Assembly: GCA_900548365.1 (NCBI GenBank)
Contig: URKM01000002.1
Location: 1-64,000, forward strand
Source of the DNA: an uncultured Collinsella sp.
GTDB taxonomy: Bacteria; Actinomycetota; Coriobacteriia; Coriobacteriales; Coriobacteriaceae
DNA length: 64,000 nucleotides
Reading direction: 5' to 3'
Shown here: positions 36,476 through 45,000 of the stretch, piece after piece
Layout: each line of letters opens with the position of its first letter
Position numbering within the stretch: position 1 is the stretch's first letter
Position numbers and translations under genes: made by a program
Notes under the pieces: model-generated
Seen by the model: only the letters and a program-made list of their open reading frames with translations
Database searches by the model: none
Told to the model about the DNA's origin: nothing

Positions 36476-37627
36476 CTATCTCAGCATCTTGAGGCGAGCG
36501 TATCGGTCGCCGAATTCGTGTCGAACGATATGGATCACGCGGCCCAACGCGCAGGCGAGCTGCGGGGAGCGCATCGATACGATGCGAATGCCCGCATCGA
36601 GCACATGGCTGTCGCGCGCCGCGGCGCCGGGGACGAGGGTGAGGAAGAGCTCGTCTTGGAACAGCGACCGGCACCAGGCCACACGGTCGGCGTGGTCCAT
36701 ATGGGCGCGCGGATCGCAGTTGCGCTCGAGCGCGGACATGATGTAGCGGACGAATAGCGAACCCAGACGCTCGCGCGCGTCGGACCCGTCGAGACCCCAT
36801 CGAACCTGTTGGCGATACAGCTCCTCGATACGGCGGCGATGCACCTCGTAGTATTCGGGAACGAATCTATTCGTAAGGTTGGCGGCGAGGCGCTTCGCGT
36901 ACCGATAGAGCGGAGCCTGCACGAAAGCCGCTCGCTCGATGCGGTCGAACACCGCGACGTTGAACAGGACGTCCTCGATAAGCGGAACGGTTACGAAGCG
37001 CAGGCCCTCGAGAACGGAGCGCTTGTAAACCTTGTTCCACGCATACCCGTACAAAGTGGATTCTTCGAGCGGCAGGACCATGCGATGGAGCGCCTCGTCC
37101 ACGAAGAGCCCCTGCGCGGGCGGCAGCACCTCGTTGCAGCCGGAAAGCTCACCAGCCGCGTCGTAGTATTCCTCCACGCAACCGAAGACGACGAGATCGG
37201 CATCCGACTGCTCGAAGGCGACGCGCGCGGTATCGAGCAGCTGGGGCTCGTACAGATCATCGGGATCGGGAATCCACACGTAGGAGCCGCGCGCATGAGC
37301 AAGGCCGGTGTTGCGCGCCCCCGATAGGCCGCGATTGGCCTCATGCGCCACGACGCGGATGCGCTCGTCTTCGACCGCGCGCGCCGCGGCGATGGCGCCG
37401 GCGCCGTCGGGCGAAGCGTCATCGACCACGATGAGCTCCCAATCCGCACACGTCTGGGCCTGGACGGCATCGATAGCGGCGTTGAGGTACGCCGCCACTT
37501 GGTAGCAGGGCATCACGATGGAAAAGAGCGGCTCGGCCGCCTCAGCGGCAAAACCCTGCGGTTCACCCGACTCTACAGCGCGTTCCAAGAGGCCCCCATC
37601 TATTGCTATTCGTGACAGAGCTGGCAT
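36476..37627 (-). CDS. Glycosyltransferase family 2
   Basis: This is a 383-residue GT2 protein. The core motifs are F-S-I-V-M-P-C-Y-Q-V, L-I-V-V-D-D-A-S-P-D-G, and W-I-P-D-P-D-D-L-Y (DxD region, about residue 122). The ATG at 37627 has no strong binding site, so the true start could be a little further in; the catalytic core begins near residue 35 in any case. It heads the minus-strand GT2-GT2-GT4 operon and is divergent from the first GtrA gene, with about 200 bases between them. Confidence 0.87.
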   Translation of the reverse strand: MPALSRIAIDGGLLERAVESGEPQGFAAEAAEPLFSIVMPCYQVAAYLNAAIDAVQAQTCADWELIVVDDASPDGAGAIAAARAVEDERIRVVAHEANRGLSGARNTGLAHARGSYVWIPDPDDLYEPQLLDTARVAFEQSDADLVVFGCVEEYYDAAGELSGCNEVLPPAQGLFVDEALHRMVLPLEESTLYGYAWNKVYKRSVLEGLRFVTVPLIEDVLFNVAVFDRIERAAFVQAPLYRYAKRLAANLTNRFVPEYYEVHRRRIEELYRQQVRWGLDGSDARERLGSLFVRYIMSALERNCDPRAHMDHADRVAWCRSLFQDELFLTLVPGAAARDSHVLDAGIRIVSMRSPQLACALGRVIHIVRHEFGDRYARLKMLR

Positions 37628-37826
37628 TCAGCCCAGAAGATGGTATCACAGCGCTCGAATTCCATGGAAAGAGGACGATTTCTACGCGCGAACGCCAGAG
37701 AACTCGGGTAGCCTTGTTACACCTCGGAGCACGTGCGGGGCCCATGCCCCTTTGATTCCCCTCGGCCATACCGATCGGTTCCGGATGGCGACGAGGCCCA
37801 TCGACGTCCACGACAGGCGGTTTACC

Positions 37827-38237
37827 ATGCAGCACCTTTTCCAGCAGATTATGAAGTTCGGCATCGTCGGCGTCCTCGCCTTCGTCATCGACTACGGCCT
37901 CATGGTCGTCCTCACAGAGTTCGCGGGCATGGCCCCCGTGGCGTCCGCAACGATCTCGTTCATCGTCTCGGTGGTCTTCAACTACCTCGCCAGCATGCGC
38001 TTCGTCTTCTCCCACAAGGAGGGCATGAGCAAGCAGCGTGAATTCCTCATCTTCGTCGCGCTCTCGGTCGCCGGACTGCTCATCAACGACGGCCTCATGT
38101 GGGCTGGCACCGAGATCGCCTCATTCGACTACCGCCTGGTGAAGATCGCCGCCACCGCCGTCGTGATGGTCTGGAACTTCGTGACGCGCAAGATCTTCCT
38201 GGACGGCGGAGCGGCATCGGGCAGCAACGTCGGCTAG
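37827..38237 (+). CDS. GtrA family membrane protein
   Basis: The start is placed at ATG 37827, with AGGCGG six bases upstream, giving 136 residues; the open frame extends 309 bases further but that part is arginine-rich and overlaps the divergent GT2 gene. Four membrane helices fill the protein, with the GtrA pattern F-G-I-V-G-V-L-A-F-V-I-D-Y near the start and F-N-Y-L-A-S-M-R-F-V-F in the middle. GtrA-type proteins are thought to help move polyprenyl-phosphate-linked sugars to the outer face for glycan or teichoic acid decoration (GtcA in Listeria). The stop overlaps that of the LtaS-like gene by a few bases, end to end. Confidence 0.87.
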   Translation: MQHLFQQIMKFGIVGVLAFVIDYGLMVVLTEFAGMAPVASATISFIVSVVFNYLASMRFVFSHKEGMSKQREFLIFVALSVAGLLINDGLMWAGTEIASFDYRLVKIAATAVVMVWNFVTRKIFLDGGAASGSNVG

Positions 38238-40369
38238 ACCCTGCTGCCGAAATCAAGATACTGCACGTTCTGCATCTGATGCAGGGCCTGGCCGTATGGA
38301 GACTCCGCCTCGATGGCGTATCGAAGGCCGTCCGCGCCTCGATAGCCCACGTTGTTGATCGAGGTGATCTGCTCGCCAAGCATGTAGTCGGCTTTCTGAC
38401 GAGGCGTAAGCGGTGCGCCGATGCGATACAGCACCTGCACGCCCAGCTGCGAAGAACCGACCTCTCTCACATCCCCCGGAACAAAGCCCGCGAGCTCGTA
38501 GTTCGACCAGACGATATACGTCGACTCGCATATCTTGAACGAGCGCGCGACCTCGTCTGACCCCTGCCCGAAAAGATCGGCGAGCGTTGCCGACAGGCCG
38601 GGTTGGTGGTCGCCGAAGAACACCAGGACCACGGGACGGTCCAAAGCGGAAAGACGCTCGATGAAGTATGCGAGATCGCCATCGGACCGCTGGATGCATG
38701 CGAGATACACCCCGAGCTCGGTAAGGAACCCCTCATCCTCCACGCCAGGTATGTCGAGGTGCACCATGTCCTCGGCCGGCACGCTCCCCGCGGTATAGCC
38801 GCCGTGGTTCTGCATCGTGACGTCAAAGATGAACTGCGGGTCCTGGTCAGCTGCGAGCAGGTCCAGAATCTTGTCGTAGGTCGAGGCATCCGAGGCGCCC
38901 GCATGGTACACGGGCGCATCCTCAAACGCCGCGCCCGACAAGAACGTGTCGAACCCAAGCTGCCTGTATGCAGAAGACCGGTTCCAGTTACCGCGATCTT
39001 GCGGATGGAGCGCCGTGGTGGCGTAGCCAAGCTCTTTGAACTGGCGCGCGAGGCTGCTGGATTGCGAGAGGTCGTAGAGCTGATAGGGATATTTCTCGCC
39101 GCCGATGAAGGCCATCGCGTTTCCCGTGAGGAACTCGAACTCGGAATTCGCCGTGCCGCCGCCCATAACCGGCACCATGAGCGGGCCGCGCTGCAACGTG
39201 CCCGCTAAGTTCTTGTAATACTGCGGGCCCGTATACCCCGCCCCGAGCAAGCTGTCGTAGATCGAAAGGTCGGTGAAGGTCTCGTTCATGACGGCGATGA
39301 CCGTGGGCCGCACCTCGTTGAACTGAGCTTCAGCCAGCTGACGCTCCGGAGCGGCACCGGGACCGGCATCGAACTGCACCGCGAGGTCCTCCACCAGCTC
39401 CTCTGCGTCGGACTCGTCATACCCCTCGGGCACCGGGATGGAGACATCCTGGGCGATTTCGATGAAAGCGGGCACGAAGCCCAGCGTCTCGTACGTGGTA
39501 AGGGGCATCCAGCGGTCATAGGTGAACTGGAGGGCCTCCTCGAGCTTGACCGTCCAGAACGATCCGCACAGCGCCGCCGTCAACGCCAACCCCACCGATG
39601 TGTTCGCGGCCACGCCGATCATGCGACGCCTTTGGTCCGCGGCGCGCTCGGGGACGACGCACAACGCGAGCACAACGCAGGCCGCCACCGCACCGATGAC
39701 GGTCACCATGCGACCGGTGAGCAGGTAGTCGTATCCACCTGCGACGGCGCCGGCGGTGCCGAGCGCAAGCAGGTCCATGGGCATGATGGGAGATCCCTTG
39801 AAATCTACGACGAAATGCTGGGCGATGCCGAATCCCGCCGCCAAGAACGGGACGAGCATCATGGCGATGCCGGTGCGCTGACCGAGAAAAAACAACGCGA
39901 GGCACAGGGCGAAGAAGATCGCAGCGCTCGTTGCGAAGTACTCCACGGCGATCGCACCGTTATCGTCCAGCCAGGCGAAGTCGATAGCCCAGGCGCAGAC
40001 GACGGCGATGACCACGGAGGAGACCAGCGCGATGCCCGCCCTGATCGATATGGAGACGGGCCGCGGGAGCTCGGAAAGGACCCTTTGGAGCGGTTCGCGC
40101 GCGTGGACCAGGACGCCGCCGCAGGCGAGCACGGCCGAGACGATGGCCATGTGGGCCCAACCCACGGATTCTTCAACCAGCCCCATGGCCGAGAAGACGC
40201 CGAGCAGGATGGATAGCAGCAAGTGGGGCAGCGACACCAGCAGGTCGCCCACGTGCAATCGGTGCTCCCGCTTCCAAGTGGCAGATGAGCGAAACGCCGT
40301 CCAGGCAAGCAGGACCGCGCACGCGGCGAAGGGAAAGAGCGAGTACCAGGCAGGTGCGGAATGAGTCAT
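38234..40369 (-). CDS. LtaS-like phosphoglycerol transferase / sulfatase-family membrane enzyme
   Basis: This protein of about 711 residues starts at ATG 40369 or at TTG 40384; neither has a clear binding site. Residues about 10-275 hold seven or more membrane helices. The extracellular alkaline-phosphatase-superfamily domain (about 325-640) has N-E-T-F-T-D (metal ligand Glu), G-G-G-T-A-N-S-E-F-E (nucleophile Thr near 406), H-P-Q-D-R-G-N-W and V-F-F-G-D-H-Q-P-G (late metal ligands). In LtaS these residues transfer glycerol phosphate from phosphatidylglycerol to make lipoteichoic acid. This member may do so, or may decorate the glycan with phosphoglycerol. It is flanked by two GtrA genes. Confidence 0.88.
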   Translation of the reverse strand: MTHSAPAWYSLFPFAACAVLLAWTAFRSSATWKREHRLHVGDLLVSLPHLLLSILLGVFSAMGLVEESVGWAHMAIVSAVLACGGVLVHAREPLQRVLSELPRPVSISIRAGIALVSSVVIAVVCAWAIDFAWLDDNGAIAVEYFATSAAIFFALCLALFFLGQRTGIAMMLVPFLAAGFGIAQHFVVDFKGSPIMPMDLLALGTAGAVAGGYDYLLTGRMVTVIGAVAACVVLALCVVPERAADQRRRMIGVAANTSVGLALTAALCGSFWTVKLEEALQFTYDRWMPLTTYETLGFVPAFIEIAQDVSIPVPEGYDESDAEELVEDLAVQFDAGPGAAPERQLAEAQFNEVRPTVIAVMNETFTDLSIYDSLLGAGYTGPQYYKNLAGTLQRGPLMVPVMGGGTANSEFEFLTGNAMAFIGGEKYPYQLYDLSQSSSLARQFKELGYATTALHPQDRGNWNRSSAYRQLGFDTFLSGAAFEDAPVYHAGASDASTYDKILDLLAADQDPQFIFDVTMQNHGGYTAGSVPAEDMVHLDIPGVEDEGFLTELGVYLACIQRSDGDLAYFIERLSALDRPVVLVFFGDHQPGLSATLADLFGQGSDEVARSFKICESTYIVWSNYELAGFVPGDVREVGSSQLGVQVLYRIGAPLTPRQKADYMLGEQITSINNVGYRGADGLRYAIEAESPYGQALHQMQNVQYLDFGSRV

Positions 40370-40610
40370 GCAATCACATTTCAATGCAAGGGATCAGAGG
40401 TCAGAACGCATTATAGTACCGCAGCTTTATGGAGAGCTTACGTGCTATTGACCTATGAAGGCTCCTCCATCCCCCGCGCGATAGGCGCGCGCTGCTCTAG
40501 GCCGTATCCAACTCTGCAGAAACGGTAGAATCGCCGCAAAGCTGATGAAACCCTTACGAGAAGCTCGTATAGTTCTCTACGCTTCATCGACGCGTGAAAG
40601 GACCGTGCGA

Positions 40611-41018
40611 GTGCGCGCGCTCATTGCTAAAGACTCCACCAAACAGTTCGGCAAGTTCGCCATCGTGGGACTGCTCTCCCTCGCCGTCGAGTACGCGACG
40701 CTGCTTTATCTCGTGGAGGTCGCCCACGTAGCCGTGCTCCCCAGCACCACCATCAGCTTCATCGCATCGATCGTCGTTAACTACATCCTCAGCATGCGCT
40801 ATGTCTTCGAGCATCGCGAGGACATCAGCCGTAAACGCGAGTTCACCATCTTCGCGATCCTGTCGGCCATCGGGCTGGGCCTCAACGACTTCTACATGTT
40901 CGTGGGCGTGAGCATGCTCAATATCGGCTATCAGGGCATGAAGCTCATCTCGACCTTCCTGGTCACCTGGTACAACTTCTTCTCGCGCCGCAAGTTCTTG
41001 AGCAACCAATCCTCCTAG
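40611..41018 (+). CDS. GtrA family membrane protein
   Basis: This 135-residue protein starts at GTG 40611, nine bases after GAAAGG; upstream in-frame codons lack a site. It has four membrane helices, with F-G-K-F-A-I-V-G-L-L-S-L near the start and V-N-Y-I-L-S-M-R-Y-V-F in the middle, so it is a paralogue of the GtrA at 37827. It is divergent from the LtaS-like gene and followed by a terminator. A part in flipping a polyprenyl-phosphate sugar is likely, with the DPM1-like enzyme at 29774 as a possible partner. Confidence 0.88.
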   Translation: MRALIAKDSTKQFGKFAIVGLLSLAVEYATLLYLVEVAHVAVLPSTTISFIASIVVNYILSMRYVFEHREDISRKREFTIFAILSAIGLGLNDFYMFVGVSMLNIGYQGMKLISTFLVTWYNFFSRRKFLSNQSS

Positions 41019-41056
41019 GCAGAGCTGGAAGAGTAAACACCCCGGCGTAAACGACG

Positions 41057-41093
41057 ACGGACGGACCGCCCACCCGGCGATCCGTCCGTTTTC
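41057..41093 (+). terminator. Terminator after the second GtrA gene
   Basis: Stem ACGGACGGA (41057-41065) / TCCGTCCGT (41081-41089) is followed by a T run. It lies 39 bases past the GtrA stop, between convergent genes. Confidence 0.8.
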
Positions 41094-41142
41094 ATGTCGA
41101 TCCAACCGTTTTCATGCGCGAGGCGCGTAGAAGCGCGCGGGG

Positions 41143-42027
41143 CTACAGCGAGGTCGCATACACCCATCTCACCACATCGCCGTCATGCAGTGTGTACGAG
41201 CTGGATGAGTAGCCCGGCATGCTGCCGTTCACGCTGTACTTCCAGCCGCTTTCTCCACCGTAGTCGAATTCGGCAAGCCCCCCGATGCCCGCGACGTATA
41301 CGCCGAAGCCGGAGTTGCGCGCATTGACGGATAACCCGGTCGCGCACAGGGCGTCATACGCCGTCGCACCCTCCTCGAAGGTCACCGTGGTATCCGCGCT
41401 TACAGAACCGTTCGCGGCGGATGAATCGACGACCACGCGCACCGTGATGGCGGCAGGCTCCTGGGAACCGCCGCCGGTGCCGTCCGAAGGCGCCTGGGCG
41501 CCCGGCTGCCCGGAAGGAGCGGAGCCGCCCGCCGCACCGGTCGAACCACCGGATGAAGCAGACGCCCCCGACGAGGCGCCGGCATCTACAAGGCCGTTCG
41601 AACCGGTATCCTGAACAGAAGAATCCCCGGATGCATCCGCGGGCGCGGCCTGCGAAGCGCCAGAACCTTCCGCGTCGTCAACGGCCCCGGCGGCAAGCGT
41701 CCCGTCCTGCTCCCCTTCAGCGCCACCCGTTGACTCCGACGATCCCGCCGTCGTCTGCAACGCCGCTCCGGAACCCCAAAGGGCATCGATCGACCCCGGA
41801 TTCACAGCGAAATATCCGACAGCGCACGCGATCAGGAGCAGCGAGAGCGCCAAGCCGGCAAGCGCGGGCTTGGGAAGGCGCCGTACGGCGCCCCCGTCGG
41901 CGGCATCGGCCTTAGGGGCACCCGGATAGACCCGGGTATCCCCGTCCGCCGTACCGCCGTGACCATCGCTTCCCACCGAGGCTCCGCGGAGGGACTCGCC
42001 TGCGTTTCCTTGTTCCTGCTTCTGCAT
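41143..42027 (-). CDS. Membrane-anchored DUF4430 protein
   Basis: This 294-residue protein starts at ATG 42027 after AAGGAG, which overlaps the end of the upstream gene. A cytoplasmic N-terminus of about 50 residues precedes one membrane helix (about 55-75), so the protein is a type II anchor. A long Gly/Ser/Ala/Asp-rich linker (about 85-195) follows. Residues about 195-294 are a DUF4430 domain (T-V-T-F-E-E-G-A-T-A-Y-D-A-L, E-S-G-W-K-Y-S-V-N-G, H-D-G-D-V-V-R-W-V-Y). DUF4430 resembles the C-terminal domain of transcobalamin and intrinsic factor. It lies in the same operon as another DUF4430 protein behind a cobalamin riboswitch, so corrinoid capture at the surface is plausible. Confidence 0.88.
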   Translation of the reverse strand: MQKQEQGNAGESLRGASVGSDGHGGTADGDTRVYPGAPKADAADGGAVRRLPKPALAGLALSLLLIACAVGYFAVNPGSIDALWGSGAALQTTAGSSESTGGAEGEQDGTLAAGAVDDAEGSGASQAAPADASGDSSVQDTGSNGLVDAGASSGASASSGGSTGAAGGSAPSGQPGAQAPSDGTGGGSQEPAAITVRVVVDSSAANGSVSADTTVTFEEGATAYDALCATGLSVNARNSGFGVYVAGIGGLAEFDYGGESGWKYSVNGSMPGYSSSSYTLHDGDVVRWVYATSL

Positions 42028-42037
42028 ACCCCGCTCC

Positions 42038-45000
42038 TTACCGGCGCCTGCGCGCTGCCGAGATCACAAGCCATCCACCCGTCGCCAGCAAACCGACGAC
42101 TCCCGCGATGCCGAGCACGGCCATGACGGTCGCCATGCCGTCCCCCGCGGGCGCCCGCCCGTCTCGCTCGAGCACGGGGCCGGATACAGACTTCGCCGTA
42201 AGCGACGCCGACTCCCCGACGCTTTCCGATGACGACCCGGTGATTGAGGCGGCTCCGGCAGCGACACGACCGGAGAGCGGGCGACTGCCGGGTGCGACGG
42301 AGCCGAGCGCGCCCCTCGACGGCGCGACGCCCGGCAGGACGCCGCTCGCACCGGTCTGCCCGTCCGCGCTTGCAGATCCGCCGGAACCCGCATCGCCGCC
42401 GTCCTGCTGGCCGCCGGCATCCTGGCCGTCATCCGGGTCGATGGGGCCCCCCGCCGGGATCCACTTCGCAAAGAGCGTCAGATCGCTCGATACAGGCTGA
42501 TCGAAACTCCAGGCGCGCTCGCAGGCCTCGTCGATAAACCAGCCGCCGAACTCGTAACCCGTCCGCACGGGGTCGTCGGGCGCGGCGACGGCGTGGTCTT
42601 TCTTCACATACACGGTCGCGGGCACCGAGCCGTCGCGCGCATCGAAGCGCACGCGCCACGACGGCGCGCCCTTCAGCGCGAACAGGGATCCGGAGTCGTT
42701 GATGTAGTACAGCGACCCGTCGGCCCCCGCCACGACGGAGCTCAGGCAGTACTCCTGGTTCGCATCGGCAGGGGTGTACACCACGTCGACGGCATCATCC
42801 CCGATACGGTAGCGATACAGGCCGCTCGGGTTCCAGTTCACCGTGAAGTAGACGTAGACGGCGCCATCCTGCGTCGACACCAACGGCGACGCCTGGGAGT
42901 ACATCGTCGGCAAAAAGCCCCCGTCGGCGGTCTTGCATACCTCGTGCTCCACCGTCATCGTCTCGGCATCGATGACGAACACGGCGGCGTACTTCATATA
43001 CTTGCTCGGGCCCTGCGTTGCCGACTGGCCGCACAGGACCACCTTGCCATCGACCAGAGCCGGCGTCGAGGTGCAGTACTTTCCGAAGGCGACGCGCGCG
43101 ACCTCGGTGAGCGATCCGTCCGCGCCCATCACCAGCTTATGGAGCGTCCCCTTGTAATCGGCGGCGTACAGATAGGTACCATCCGACACGATGGTCGAGC
43201 GGACCTGGGCGCCCAGCGACAGCGGCTCCCCCACCGTCTCTCCCGTGGCGGGATCGAAGGCGTAGACGTTGCCCGCGTCGTCGCCCACCACCAGATAATC
43301 GCCCGCTGCAGCGGCTCCCGCCCAGTAGTAGCCGCCCGCCATGGACTTCGACCAGCGCACAGCGCCGTTCGCGATATTCACGCAGAAGAGGTAGCCCGTA
43401 CCCGACCCATCGTAGCTTCCGTCGCTCGTCCCGGCATAGACGTAGCCGTCGCGAACCGTCAGCGTGCCGAGGGACTGCTGTTCGACCACGGTTCCCGAGG
43501 GGGTCGTCGCGGCGGGCAGCGGCTGGGTGAGCCAGGTCGTGACGAGCTCGTCGGCGGTAAGGGCCTGGAGGCGACCCGCATGGAGCGGCACGATGACCAC
43601 GCCGTCGGCATACACCATGCGCGCCGTCGAATCGATGGTCGCTGCGAGCTTGGCCTCGCGAACCGTGGCCCCCGTGGCCGCATCCATCATGATGAGCCGG
43701 TCCGTCGAGGCGATATAGAGGTAGTCCCCGATGAGGATGGGGTCGGAAAGGTTCTCGCGACCGGCGCCGACCTGCGCCACCCACTTCTCCTCAGCAACCT
43801 GGGTGGGGGTCGGCGACGAGACGGGCCTGTTCGACGTGGTGAAACCCGGCCAGGAGCTCTCCCATGCCGGGCGCTCGGCCCCCGAATCGATGACGACGTC
43901 GTTTTCGGGCAGCGCGGTGCCCGACCCGTCGACATAGACGAGCTCGATCACATCGCCGTCATGCACCGTGACGTTGTTGGCATAGTCGTCGGCGTACTCG
44001 CCGTCGACGAGGAAGCTCCAGTACGACCACGGCGCCGTGCTCGACATCGCAAGCGTGCGCGAACCGTCGGGCGTCGTGATCGAATAGGGCACGCCGCCGG
44101 TAAGGCTATAGGTGTAGCCCGCTTCTTCCAGCAACTGCGCGAAGATGTCCCATGCGGTAGCAGGCTCGTCACCGGGAACGACGACCTCGCGCAGGGGGAT
44201 CCATGTCTCCTGGCGAAGCACGCCGTCCCCATCGCGCTCGCCCACGCCCACCACGCGTGCCGTCACGGTCTTAGCGGCAGGTGCGCTCGGATCGTCCACA
44301 CCGGAAGTACCGGGCACGATGAACGTCGCCTGCACCTCCTGACGACTCAAAGCCTGGTATTTCGCCAAAACCGCGGCATCGATGGAAGGGTCGTCCTTAT
44401 AGCGATCGTAGTAGCCGCCGAACCGCTCGCTCGACAGGCAGCTGGTCACGGTCACGCGCGTGTTGTAGACCGGCTGCTCCACCAGCCGCAGCGTCTCGGA
44501 CTCGATAACCGAGGGCGCGCTCGACCTGAACCGATCCCACTGCTCGCTCGGCCGCGCGGGATCTATCGATACCGCGGCGATGCCGGGAAGCGATATCTCG
44601 CTCGCGCTGCGCACCCAGGTGAGCCCGCCGTCCTCTGCAGCATAGACGGAGATGAAGCCCTTGAGGTCGCCGCAGACCGCGCTCGCCGAGGTGTTTTCAC
44701 CCAAAAGCGCAGTCTGGTATGCCGCCTTCGCGCGCTGCATGAGCGCGAGCTCTGCATCCAGCTCCTCGGTGCCGAGCGAGCAGACCGCCAGGTCGATGGA
44801 GGCGGTGCGCGAGACGCCGTCCCTGCTCACGGTAACCAGCAGCGTGTCATGCGCGGCGGGCAGGCCGGGCGCCGGACGGTTTACGACCAAGCGTGCCCCG
44901 TTTACGCGGCAGGCCTGATCGCCCGCCGCATCGATAGCAAACGAGAGCGTGTAGCCGGATCCGGCGATACCCAGGTCGCGGCGGGTGGGAAGCTGCACGT

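Noticed and set aside
37518..37826. N-terminal extension of the first GtrA protein by 103 codons
   Set aside because: It overlaps the divergent GT2 gene, has no hydrophobic or conserved segment, and a good site precedes ATG 37827.
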